This document shows positions 44,008 through 56,269 of a stretch of DNA of 64,000 nt, one piece after another (the first letter of the stretch is position 1; the number at the start of each line of letters is the position of its first letter). Origin of the DNA: Silene latifolia (taxonomy: Eukaryota; Streptophyta; Magnoliopsida; Caryophyllales; Caryophyllaceae). The stretch is taken from contig NC_133536.1 in assembly GCF_048544455.1 (NCBI RefSeq), forward strand, positions 200,015,325-200,079,324. Reading direction: 5' to 3'. A program made the position numbers and the translations under genes. Below the pieces are notes generated by a model. It searched no databases, had not been told where the DNA came from, and worked only from the letters and a program-made list of their open reading frames with translations.

Positions 44008-47000
44008 ATCGAAAATAATAGATGAAAATGATGATCAATTAATTCCTCGGTTTTATGTTAAAAGTAGAAAATCAACCCAAAAACAAGATCATTATTATAT
44101 AATTAAAAAACTGAGGTAGTGACGTAGTGTATAATATGGCACGATTTCCTTATCCATGCAAAATGGGTGCTCTCGATGTCGTATAAAGTTATCAATTTGT
44201 CGTTTAATAATCGTTACTAAAACGGTACTCCTTTTGTTGAATGGTTCCTGATAAAACAACTACGTGATTTTAACGAGTGAGTGATCACACATGCCATTCA
44301 AGTGTTTAATAAACAAGTTACCTATATATGATCTTCTAGTTTGATTTTTGTTAAAGTTGTGGTTTTATTCATAGACTTAAATCTGGATTGACAATTTTAC
44401 ACGTTTGTTGAACATTATGAATAACTTTTTAAATGAGTGAAATGACAAATGGAGAAAAATATTCCTAAAATAAAAAGGGAAATAAATGACCGAGATACGC
44501 ATAATATGTAAACAAATGACCAGAACTAAAGAAGGTGAAATAATATTATGCTTTAGATTAGATTAGGTTAAATTGTACTACTTCCCTATATATTGTAATA
44601 TGATCATGAATACCAATTATGCAATTCTAATCAACTTAAAACTTTTATTGCGGGGGAGGCATGATTTTTTCTTTAATAAATTATCTTTCATCTTAAAAAT
44701 ATTTTTATATTTCGGAACTTTTCCCCTAAAATAATGTTGTATAAAGTAAAATAAAATTGAGAAATAATAGGCCTCTACTATAGACTTTTCCTAACAAATA
44801 TTATACTTGAAATAATGATTGAGGCCTATCAATTCATGTAAGCAACCAATTTTTGTATCAAATGCTAATTAAGATTTATAATTGTCGAATTTTCAAGAGC
44901 TTTGTAAGGTTTTGGGCGGAGAGAAAAGATAAAAGAATTCTTTTTATATTTTTAAGGGGAAGGACACTGGTGGAAAAAAAAGTGAAAAATTGTGTATGAA
45001 GTAGAAAATTGCGCGTATGAAATAACAATTACATTTTTTTTTGACAAGTGGAAAACTAACAATCCTACAACGTTCGAACCCTCTTGGCAATATTATGCAC
45101 AAGAAAAATAAACTTACAATACCACAATATTAAACACGATATCATAAGAATAATTAGAGAATATATAACATTAAGATAATGAAAATGAACAAGCTAAGGA
45201 GCGAACATCCAAACATCAAAACGACATATATATATTCATATTCCTTAAGATTCTAAAAACGAGTTTATGAAATTTGTAACCTTGATAGTTCGACCACTTA
45301 ACACGTTTACAATTGACAACACATACATATTATTATGCCCATATATATGACAGTAACACATTTATATTCTCGGCAACAATACGTCTATCTATCACCCTCG
45401 ATGAACAAGCTAAGGAACAAATCACGATTCCATAATAATTCTTGGAAAGAAAGCTAAATAATTGTATTGTAGTATTACGCAAAATGGGTTCAAGCATCTA
45501 AACAAACTTTATTATCTCGACGTGTGGTCATTTTTGAGGTGGGGGGAGGATACACATATCATAGGTCCATTCCTCCACTACCAATGTTTGTATCAACCAA
45601 AATAGACTTTTATTTTTATTATGCCAAAACACCCAAAGTTATTACACAATTCTATCCAATCGGTTAGAAAAGTAAGGATAATGAGTGAGAATATGAACCA
45701 ATGTTAAATTCATAATTACTACTCCTAGATTTGAAGTTTTGTCTTACACAAGTTTTGTCTTACTATATATGCATTGAAATTAATAAAAGGTTTTGTTCCA
45801 TCTCTGCAAGTACATGGGTGTTATTTGACCTGTTTTATTCTTTGGAAGACTTACTATTACTTGTTATACGTGAAATTAACTATGTACCTTACATCACAAC
45901 CTTTATGCTCGGACTCTTCCTTATTACCTCGCATACCTGGGTTTGATACTCGACAATCAGACATGGATAAGACGCTCAACTCTTCATTTTAGACTAAAAT
46001 CATGAATTTTTTTTTCATAAAATAACAAATCGACACTTGAATTATTTTTTTTTTTTTCAGGATCTTCAACTACTCGAGATGGAAGCCTTATTCAGCTCCA
46101 GATAAGTATTGGAGATAGTGGTAGTCAATTCAATTAGGGTTCACAAAGTCATTCGATCCCAACAATAATCACACAAGAATACGAATGGGGTGGGGGAATG
46201 AGAGGGTATGTGGGTCACGAAAATGAGAATTATATATGGCACTTTATATTTCACCCTTTCTTCTTAAACTCTTCCTTTTTTTGCCTTCTAGTAAGTTAGT
46301 AGTGATATGAGAACTGGCTGGTCTTCACTATCTAGCAATCTAGCATCATATGAAAGCGATTGATAACATTTTGCAACATAATTTCCACAACTAAAAGCAT
46401 AGGATGGGATAGTACATTAAGCAAACTCCAAATAACCAACCACATTGGACCTTTGTACTTTCTACATGACTACATCTTCATTATTGGTTCAAAATTTTGC
46501 CTTTTCTTATATCTGAAAAAACAATGTTATTCGCATCGTATACCCTATATCATTCAGAACGTTGATAAACCACACTTAAAACTGGCGTATGAGTTATTAA
46601 TATTATTGATAAATAATGGGTCTAAAATATCATACTCCGCATTAGTTACCCTCAGGAATGTTTAAGGCCCTGTTCACCATGAGCGCGAGAATCAAGCTTT
46701 TGGTTTTGGTCATCAAATTTACAAGTTTTATTGAAAAAATTCAATCCAAATCTTGTATAATTGTGCGTTCATATTTGGGACCTTATTTTTCTTGGAGCAC
46801 AAGGCCTTCATTTTTAAGACGGCCTTGGTTACCCTAATACCCTAGGAGTAGGAAGTCGGAATATTTCGCAATAATAACCTAGAAAACCAACAATTTTAGA
46901 AGAGAGTTTGTATTAAAAGACTTAACGAAAATAAAAATAACATTTTATGATCATTTAAATGTGAAATATAGAAACTACAATTTCCCACCAAATTAAATTT

Positions 47001-47313
47001 TTATTTTTTCATAAGGATGAGTTCATGCAAGTGCACCTTACTTGTTTCAAGCCTCTAATTATCATCATCTTTCCGACCAAGTATTATAAAATTATATGAT
47101 AGATCTCCTTAGTAGATTTGTTATTATAGACTGGTGACAATTCAAAGATCATAAGGTTAATGTGTTCCTATAAGTTAATAATTTTGGTATGACACTATAA
47201 TTGTTATGAGATCGCCTTAGCAGTTACCAATAAAGATTTAATGCTACACAGTCACACAAACTTTAAATCCGTAGATAGCATTTTCTATTCGCATTTGATA
47301 AAGTATTAGACTG
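43952..47313. other. Intergenic AT-rich DNA
   Basis: A run of 33 T lies at 43972-44004. Otherwise there are only short low-complexity ORFs; no gene, RNA or element with readable ends is seen. Confidence 0.5.
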
Positions 47314-47321
47314 TCTAGCAT

Positions 47322-47702
47322 CTAGGTAGCACGGACACTCCTCCTAACTAGCCGTCCCGTGTCCGACAGCGTGTCGGACACCTGGACACCCGACACTCGT
47401 CGGACACACCTAAACATGTTATAGTTTAGAACAAGGAATAAAATGTCAAAAAAGATTGATTAGAAGACGAGTTTGGATGGGAAATGAGAATTAGTTATAG
47501 TCAAGGTCAAATTAGACCCTTAAATATTTAAAGTTAATATCAAATACATTATAAAACTAAAATCATACGTTATCTATAACCATAAAATATATATTTTATT
47601 AAATTTAATTAGCGTGTCCCGTGTCCTAAATTTCATGGGATGCCTTATCACGTGTCCGTTCGTGTCCGTGTCTGTGTCCGTGTCCGTTTTGGTGCTACCT
47701 AG
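47322..47702. mobile_element. Non-autonomous hAT-type element (381 bp)
   Basis: Terminal CTAGGTAGCAC / GTGCTACCTAG is a perfect 11 bp inverted repeat. TCTAGCAT is duplicated outside (47314-47321 and 47703-47710). The subterminal parts are rich in GTGTCCG / CGGACAC motifs in opposite orientation. Confidence 0.9.
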
Positions 47703-48402
47703 TCTAGCATCCCCTACAAACCACCTTTGTTTCATTAAAAACAAAAGGCAAAATGAGAAAAGCATTAGTAGTCAAACAAGAGACACCCGAATTACACAAC
47801 AATAAAATAAAAAGAGAAGAACGTGTATGTAATTCAAGATAATTTTGGTATAAGACGGTTTTATGCAAGTATTAGTGTAAAACTATAAGTTAATTGTAGT
47901 TAGTCAGACTAGTTAAGAGGGGTCTCATATCTTTTGTATTTTTGGACACTTTTTTGAATATATTATACTTACATTATACCAAAAAAAAAAAATACAAGTT
48001 AATTGTAGAGTATATTGTATAAAGGAATGAATTAATTTGAAATAATTTTACAATTGAAGGCCAATAATAGTGAAATAATAATTGGTTCTGGAAGCATTAT
48101 CAATAATCATATTCTCCCAGGGTCCGTGGGGTAAGAGATTGAGTGGTTGAGCAAGTAGCAAGTATAAGAATGGATGTCTTTTTGTTGCTTAATGATTGAC
48201 ATTTTGACAGCACAACCCAAATAAAAGCCCTTTTCATTTCTTAGTGAAAGTTTATTTTAGTTTTTAAGTAGTACAATTAAAAGTTCTTCGTTCCCAACTC
48301 TTTTGGCTCAGGTGGATTGTTGTCCCTAATTTTTAAGGTACACTCACCTAGCCTTCACATGGCCTTTAGTTCATCACAAATTCTCATAGGGTGTGTTTTT
48401 GG

Positions 48403-48616
48403 AGTCCATTTTCTCTAGGAAATGGAGAATGGAGAGTCCATTTCCCATTAACGATGTGAATCGTATTCTGACAACATTTAGCGGTTCTAAATTTACGCAT
48501 AAAAATAAAGGAAAAATAGGGGTAAAAGAGGAAATTATTATTAAAAGGGATTTAGAGAGGAAATGACCTCTCCATTTTTTTCCATTTCCTAAAAAAAAAG
48601 GAGAGGATCATAATCC
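48403..48616. mobile_element. Small Mutator-type MITE (214 bp)
   Basis: GTGTTTTTGG is duplicated at 48393-48402 and 48617-48626. The arms share TAGGAAATGGA and ATGGAGAG in inverted orientation. The 10 bp duplication suggests a Mutator-type element. Confidence 0.65.
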
Positions 48617-48626
48617 GTGTTTTTGG

Positions 48627-50063
48627 TTGACAATTCAAGTCATATATTGACAATGAAAATATTAGAATAACATACTAATGTTGAGGTGTACTCATAATCT
48701 CATCATATTTCTTTGTAAATACAAGATTTCCAATCATAATGTGTTAATTGATCAGTATTACCTTTATTTCAATTATTTGCTTATCTTTGATTAAAAGTAG
48801 TGGTCGACAAGAAAGGAGTAGCTCTTCAACTCAAAAACAGTCATTCAATTATGTAATGAGAGATATATGACTTACTATCACTATAAATCTATGGGAAATT
48901 CTTAAACTATGATATTATGTGAAATTTATAGAAAATAAAGGGTGTAGTCATATACTCGTATAAAATGGTAATCACTTCATAGCACATAACGGTTATAAAA
49001 TTGTAATGTATTGTGTGATAGTGAATATGTCAACATGTTTTTAGATTCGATTCAAACATATTTATTAACAAAAGTCCAAATTTTAATTACAAATAACATA
49101 TCTGTGTTAAACGGATCTACTCCTGTGAAATTTGGTCATGCGGTGAGAGCAATAAAAAAGAGCTCCAAACACATTTCCCGTTCTGTTCCTCTAAAATTAC
49201 ATTTAAGTTCGCATGCTATCGTATATGCTTAGAAGTTTACCTAATATGCATCAAAGATAACAAACTGCGCGTTTTCTTCGTCATTAAAAAGAAAGTAAAA
49301 AAACAAAATTGTAGAAAGATATTAAAGGTAAATTAAGGTGGAATAACTTTGAAAGAGTGTTGGTAATGCTTTTGCAATTCGTCCTGCATGGTTTGCTCCA
49401 CCTTTCATCTTATCCACTTTAAATAACGTATACTAAACATTATTCTATCCACTTTTCTTTATTAATATTTACTCTTTCTCTTATTGTTCTGTCTTTGTCT
49501 ACTCTTTTTGCATTAATTTGTCAAATTAAATGTTGCCATGACATGAGGTCCAATATTGTGAAGCAGCTTCCCACTAGTCCACGCACTTAGTATAATTAAT
49601 ATTATTGTTGATGGATTATGCGCATTGTTAAGTGTACTTAAGCTATGAGCTATAAGTGGGATTTAGAATTGGAATTGTCAAAATCTTACATGATAAAGGA
49701 AGAATTTTATATTAAGTTTTTCCATTGCACTTGTTATTCTAATGTGAAAAATGGGAATTAGCTAGAAAATTGAACTTAGTAGGAACATTTATCCAATTAT
49801 TACGAGTAATGAGTTAATAGTGTAAAATGTTTCCTAGTTTTTGTGTTAATTTATTGTCTTCCGAAAAATTTATGCTTGTAACAATAAATTCTTATATCAT
49901 CACTAAAATGATATCAATTTAATTTAAATTAAATTAGCTAGTTAAAAAGTACTCTGAAACACTTCGAACCTATTAGAAATATGTGTATATGATTTCTCAC
50001 ACTATATTGCTCTCAAGACAACTTTAACACAAGTACAAAATAGAAAAACTAAAACATTCATTT
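48627..50063. other. Intergenic AT-rich DNA
   Basis: I see no gene or element here. One short ORF (49011-49232) has no recognisable features. Confidence 0.5.
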
Positions 50064-50072
50064 TTATAACTA

Positions 50073-50516
50073 GAATAAATTAGATTTTATTCCCTTTTGA
50101 AATCTTTTTTAAAATTACCCTTTTTTATTTTTATTTTTTTTTAAAATTACCCCCTTAAGTTGTATTTTTGCTAAAATTACTCCATCAAGTTGCATTTTTG
50201 CTAAAATTACTCTCTGAAGCATTTTTTTTTTTTTTTTTCCTAAAATTGCTTCAAAACTCACAATTTAAGTGATTTATTTCCTCTATTTTTGAACTCCACC
50301 TACATTTGTCTACATAGTTATACATTTCAAAGTATAGATTGACTAAGCCACAAACGGGATAAGTTCAAAAACAGACGAAATAAGTCACTTAAATTGGTGT
50401 TTGGAGCAATTTTAGGAAAAAATGTAATTTAAGGAAGTAATTTTAGAAAAAAAAAATTTAAAAGGGAGTAATTTTAAAAAAGTTGATTTCAAAAGGAAGT
50501 AATATCCAATTTACTC
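50073..50516. mobile_element. Long-armed TIR element (444 bp), Mutator-type
   Basis: The arms begin GAATAAATTAGATTTTATTCCC and, inverted, GAGTAAATTGGATATTACTTCC, and stay similar for about 170 bp. Flanks TTATAACTA and TTATAACCA (50064-50072 and 50517-50525) match in 8 of 9 positions. Confidence 0.7.
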
Positions 50517-50574
50517 TTATAACCAAACCAATCAAACGTACATACTATTACGCTGTTATAAATATCATCCCCCC

Positions 50575-50660
50575 TACTACTAAGAGAATAAAATTCTCTT
50601 AGTATTTTCCCGCCCAAGTGCTCCCTACTTTGATGGGCTTGCTTTATGGACTGAAAACAC
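50575..50660 (+). mobile_element. Helitron 5' end, older copy
   Basis: A|TC followed by CTACTACTAAGAGAATAAAATTCTCTTAGTA and TTTTCCCGCC. It resembles the 5' end of the Helitron that starts at 50900, but no 3' end of its own is seen before that one. Confidence 0.45.
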
Positions 50661-50899
50661 CACAAATCACGTTCTGTTTTGATCCCACTATTTAAAACTA
50701 ATTGAGTTTGCATTGATTTGGCATATCTCATTGCTAACTATCTAACTTGAACACCAATAAAAATAATCTTTGACTTTTCTAATTAACAATCCTATATGAA
50801 AACAAATTGATTTCCCATTTTATTTTTTTGTTTCATATCAAAATACAATTGAGTTGACTGATAAATATTAATGAGGTGCAAATTTAAAAAGTATATAAA

Positions 50900-51273
50900 T
50901 CCTCCTATATACTAAGATAATACAAATTCTCTAAAATTTTTCCTACAAAGTGCTCAAACTTATGTATGAAAACAAATTAGATTTTCATTTATTAAACTAA
51001 TTTTCCATTTAAAATAATCTATACATAAAAACTGTATCTCCTGTTATTAACTTCGTGACGAAACAAGAATTTTTTTAAAATAATTTGACGTAATTAAAAT
51101 ATTTTCATAAAAAAACACAATTCATGGAATTATTAAATTCTACTCCGTAATAGTTTTAATATTAGTTATTTTTTATTAAAAAAATTATGAGATAAAAATC
51201 TAAAATTTATAACTAATACACTAAAAATTAAAAGAACTATATTTACCGCGCATTTGTGCGGGATCTACACTAG
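50900..51273 (+). mobile_element. Non-autonomous Helitron (374 bp)
   Basis: It starts A|TCCTCCTATATACTAAGATA and ends with hairpin CCGCGCATTTGTGCGG, an 8 bp spacer and CTAG|T. Confidence 0.7.
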
Positions 51274-52507
51274 TGTATAACACTGGTATAAAACTGAGTT
51301 ACAAATATTCAATTAAAAGGTTATCATGATCATATTTTTAGGTTATATTATTTCATTGGGCAGCGACAACTAATGTGCAGCCACGACCACGACCACTACC
51401 ACGATCACGACCATGACCGCGACCCCGATCAAGATTTAATAGTATGTTTATTCACTTCATTGCAATAGGTCGAAGTCTTTATGAGATGTTTGCAATCCTA
51501 ATAAGTTCAAAAGAGTGTAAAAAGTCTCATATATTTGAGCTCCTAGTCATGGATACCCCATACCCATACACCATGAAACTGAAGACAGCTAGCTCGCATA
51601 CCAAACTGATTTACTCTTAGATTCATTAACTTTAGATTAAAGATTTTCTAATCATCTCTATAATGGATACGCTTACCACTTCTTCCCTTGTAATATAAAT
51701 ATAAACATTCTTCTCTTTGATTATCTTGTAGTATTACCTTGAATTATTTTATTCTTTTTGTTGATTGTACTTCCATTACCATAGATAGAGACTTAAACTA
51801 AATGTGGCCGACAAAATGTCAAGTGATAAAAATGAAAAATGTTTTATATTAACCGTTTTCTAACGTGTACCTTAACACACACATTAAAAACTTAAATGTG
51901 AAAATTTACAGTATGTTCTCATAAAAATTTAAGTACAAACATGTTTTTATCATAATTAATGAGAATATTTCGTAAATTTTTCCTGTATGTCCTTAAGATA
52001 AGACATATGTTAGAAAAACCATTTCTATAAAGGAAAATTCCTCGCAATTAACATAGGGTTGTCTTTTAATTAGTGCCATCCAGCCATAATAACATATACT
52101 ACGAAGTACTTTGTATTAATTATTAAATAACACGTTGATGATATCAGATATTTTAAATGTCTTATAAATTTTTTAACCTTAATTATCAGAATGCAGGCCC
52201 ATTGTTACAGTTTAGTTGAGTTAACCATGCCCACATGATAACCTATCATGATTAGAAATGTAATTATGTGGATACTTGAATAGTCTTTAAACTTGGGAAT
52301 AAATTAAATTAAGCAGTATGGGCCTGCATGTAGAATTTAACCTTAATATGTTTGGGCCCAAAACATTTGGACTATGATTTCGATAATCATGACTTCCAAG
52401 GGATTTGTATGGCTGAACACTTTTCATGACTTTGCTAGCTAATATGAATGGTATTTGTACAATAACAATTCACTAAAACTTGAAGAGACGATCTCTCTCT
52501 AAGTTAT
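51274..52507. other. Intergenic AT-rich DNA
   Basis: No gene recognised. A short run of (CACGAC)-like repeats lies at 51378-51425. Confidence 0.5.
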
Positions 52508-52595
52508 TGTTAGAAAATAGGCTTGATATGAAAAAATAAGTCTAGAGTTCTAGACATGGTAGGATGTCAAATAAGTCTAGAGTTCTAGACATGGT
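52508..52595. repeat. Fragment resembling the start of the Copia LTR at 54207
   Basis: TGTTAGAAAATAGGCTTGA and the following 40 bp match the first part of the LTR at 54207-54621. A stretch of about 28 bp including CTAGAGTTCTAG is then repeated directly. The rest of the LTR is absent here. Confidence 0.6.
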
Positions 52596-52710
52596 GTTGG
52601 AGTTGGAAGTTGCTCCAAAACTTAAGTATGGTAACATTTGTGCCACATTGGAATGTTATCTTTATATACGGATGTACACTACCAAGTGTCAACTAGACTA
52701 TAGTCTCCCC

Positions 52711-52745
52711 ACGCGCGCGCGCGCCGCCGCCGCTCGGCTCGGGAC
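52711..52745. repeat. CG-rich patch (CG)n(CCG)n
   Basis: ACGCGCGCGCGCG followed by CCGCCGCCG, a sharp GC island in AT-rich DNA. Confidence 0.9.
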
Positions 52746-53153
52746 ACGTGTGCGGTGGGGCCCTTTTTTGCTTTTGGTCCAAATATTTTCCTTGAGTTCT
52801 AGCTATTGGATTCCGTCCGTTGCAATTGATACACAATAATATCTCCTAATTACATAGATTTATTACAATTCATTGCTGTGATTTATTGCCATTAAACACC
52901 AGTTTTTATGACTCTTATATGACTGTTAGAGGTCTCTAACAACTATATAAACCCTCTACTTCCAGCATTTCTATACACACAAATTACATACTTTTCCTAT
53001 CTTATATCTTCTTCATTCTTCATTCTATATTCCGAGAGCAGCTCCCACTTCCGTCTGTGGAGTGCACCATTGTGAGGAAGGAGGCGCTAACCCTGAGGTC
53101 GGTGACCAAGTTTCCCAAGCGCACCATAGTGGGGGTCTAACTGACTTAGGACA

Positions 53154-54621
53154 ATGTCTTACACGGCGTCTCGATTAAGGGTACTTTTGGATCAGCTAAG
53201 TTCATATTTCTTTCACATGGTAGCGTTCTTGATGAAGAGTTTGTGGACAAAACTAGGGAACATATACAATGCGAAATCCCTAGCAAATAAATTGTTTTTG
53301 AAGAAAGACTTGTTTGAGCTCGAGATGGAAGAGAACGACGATTTGTGGGATCATCTTAGCAAGTTTAATGGCCTGATCACCCATTTGGCTAGTTTAGATG
53401 AGACATTCAAGGAGGAAGACAAGGTGATAATGTTGTTGGCATCTCTACCAAATAATAATCATTATAATAACATGATTACTAGTTTGTTAGTAGGAAGGAT
53501 AACTTTAACCTTGGATGAAACTACCGTTGTTCTATTCGAAGCGGACAAGTTGTCAAAGTAAGGCTCGAGTTCGAGCACTTCGGAGGTAGGTGGTGCACTA
53601 GTAGCTGACGGTAGTGGTAGTAGATCTTTTAAAAAGGGCGTGCGTCGTAACTCTAAGGTGAAGTGTCACTATTGCAAGGAACTTGGACATATTCAATATG
53701 AGTGTCCCCAAGTGATATGCTCTTGGTACAAGAGAAGTGTGATGCTAAGGGAGAGTGGATCTTAGACTCTGGGTGTTCCTATCATATTTGTACAAAGAAG
53801 GACAATTTGTCTTCTTATGAGAAGTGTGAGGGGAAGTTCATAACATTACCTACTGGAGAAAAGGTGAAGGTTGAAGGAGTTGGAGAAGTCAAGATAAAGC
53901 TTCCTTACAATCAAATACTCTATCTAGCTGAGGTTAGACATGTGTCTAAGTTAGGCCAGAACTTAATCTCAATAGGGAGATTAGATACGCTTGGGTATAA
54001 CGTTCATGTAGGAGACGGAAGAATCATGGTTACTAATGGGTTCTCGGTGGCCATAGTAGGAAGAAGAAACAAGAGAAACCTCTATGAGCTCGAGCATTGT
54101 GGAGATGTTTGTGTTTCAGGGGAGGCTTTGCCAGGCCGAGTTCGTCACGGTGAAGTTGTTCGTCATTAATCAAGGTTGACTAACATATTAAGCCTAAGGG
54201 GAGGTTTGTTAGGAAATAGGCTTGATATGGAAAAATAAGTCTAGAGTTCTAGACATGGTAGGATGTTCGTTTCTTGCCCAAGAAGGAAGAGTTTTTCTTA
54301 TATATATTAATTAATATTAATAGTTTATTAGAAAAACTGCTTATTTCCTAATAAAATTAGGAAGGTAGGTTATTTTTTGGTAAGGAGAATATTTGTACAA
54401 CCCTATAAATAGGGTTGGCTAGGTTGCTCATAATTGTACCCAAGAATTGTGAGAGAGAGCCTAGCTAGTAAATTTTGAGAGTTTTCGAAATTGTAGTGTT
54501 ACAAAGAGTTCTTTGTAAGTGGCCTTGTCGATTAATACAATAAGGGTGTGGGAAAATTCTTCCACTAAAATCTTGTGTGTTTTTCCATACTTTGTTTTTA
54601 TTTGCCACTTAATACCTAACA
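53154..54621 (+). mobile_element. Copia (Tork/Tnt1-like) remnant with gag, protease and 3' LTR
   Basis: Gag-like sequence (53154-53561, LANKLFLKKDLFELEMEEND), a zinc knuckle (53660-53710) and a protease-like region (53702-54169, WILDSGCSYHICT) are followed directly by a polypurine tract and an LTR. Integrase, reverse transcriptase and RNase H parts are not seen. It is an internally shortened fossil with about two breaks; its 5' side is not a recognisable LTR. Confidence 0.75.
54207..54621 (+). repeat. 3' LTR of the Copia remnant (415 bp)
   Basis: TGTTAGGA...ACCTAACA with short inverted tips, preceded by GGGGAGGT. A TATA-like CTATAAATAG lies at about 54403. Confidence 0.8.
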
Positions 54622-55574
54622 GCTATCATGCTTTCCCATGCTATGTAGAACATATGCAAAGAGGATTTTGAAAAACATATATAAGGTAAACAAATTCTTA
54701 TTCAAAACGGCACTATCTGTTAGGTTAAAGCGGGTTAAATATGGAAGATGAGACAAAAGGAGGATGCATATAAACTAATAAAAGGTTCGAGTCATGCTTA
54801 TGCAAATCGGAGCATACTTGACATGCTTTCATGTTAACGTGGATATTGCCGTCCTACGAGTGACTTACTGATAATGTAAAGTTCGTGAATATGCACGGTG
54901 AACAATAAGCCTAACAATGCTCTCCGACAGTTTTTTCCACCATTTTCTGCTAGTCGGTAGTCGAGCTAGGGGAGGGCTAACAGTGACTGAACGAAGAAAA
55001 CTTTAAATTTTTTAGTTGAAATTTGAACTTCTTCCGCTGTAGTTCTCCTGAAATTTTTCGTCTTCGCTAAGTGTCAATCATGGATTCGTAGCAACAGCTG
55101 ACACCTTCTAACAATCAAGTCAAATAATATGTCATGAAGTCCCATATAAAAATATCTTTAATTGAGGTCACCTATCGAATATAGCCGTCAGTTCTTAACT
55201 AGCTTTAATTAGTATGCTTTATTATCAGATATTTCCAAAAGTCAATGGTTGATTTATAGTATAAACTAGAAAGTAGGTAAGGAGGCGGACTGCTGAAGTA
55301 TGTATGTCTGTATGTTCAATGTTTGTTTCCGTGAACAAGTTGCTTAGAAAATGTGTAGACAGCAACATACTAACATTTGACAAAGATGTTCAATGTCAAC
55401 TACAAGATAGCCAGTCATTTTACAACCTTTACAGGATAGATTTGCCAAGACATTCATTGTATCATTGAAAAATTGTAACACAATGCAACACCAAGTCAAG
55501 GTGGGATTAAACACGGGTTCGAGTGCAAGACATTCTTGTTATTGCTAAACTTATCAGATGGATTCCGGACGAGT
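54622..55574. other. Intergenic DNA
   Basis: No gene or element with readable ends recognised. Confidence 0.5.
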
Positions 55575-55736
55575 TAGACTCTGTTCTTTTGGACTTAATT
55601 TCAGTTATTTCAGTTCAGTTCAACTCTCAGTTCAGTTCAACTTTTCTCTTCAGAAATTAACTCTTTATTTCAGTTTAGATTCATTCAGTTCAGTTCAATT
55701 GAGTTCAGACGGCTTAAGTCCAAAAGAACATGACCT
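55575..55736. mobile_element. MITE with TGTTCTTTTGGACTTAA arms
   Basis: The left TGTTCTTTTGGACTTAA is inverted at the right (TTAAGTCCAAAAGAACA). The interior is made of CAGTTCAGTTCAACT repeats. No convincing target duplication. Confidence 0.65.
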
Positions 55737-56269
55737 TAATATGGTCAGCATTATCAGCGAGTTGGATTAAATTAATTTGGGATTATGAAACTAAAATGAA
55801 GGGCATTTTCAGGATTGTATGTCAGGTTGTATTTCGACGGGGTCTAAATTACCACCAAATAACACGCTTTGTTTACAAGTTGAATGGGGTGACCGGTCCT
55901 TCATTACAGTTATGTAAGTGTTGTATTACAACACTGACACCGACATACAGCAGACGGACGACAATCTTAATTCTCGGCCTACATATGTACCTAACAGTAG
56001 GTTGAACAGAGAAAAAGTGGTCCGATTGCAGCAAAATGCAAAATGATAACGGAAAATCAGAGATATTTCATCACCTAATTGAGTCGAAGATTTCATAACC
56101 ATTCATTAGTGAGTGCTACATTAGCAGTTGAGGGAACAAATCACAGCAATTATTTGTTCAATAATGGCCTTAAAATATCGACAATCTAAAATGACAGAAT
56201 CAAATGGGAAGAATAAACAACGAAAATGGAACATAGAACTACTGAACTACTTCAAGGTTAACCACACCT

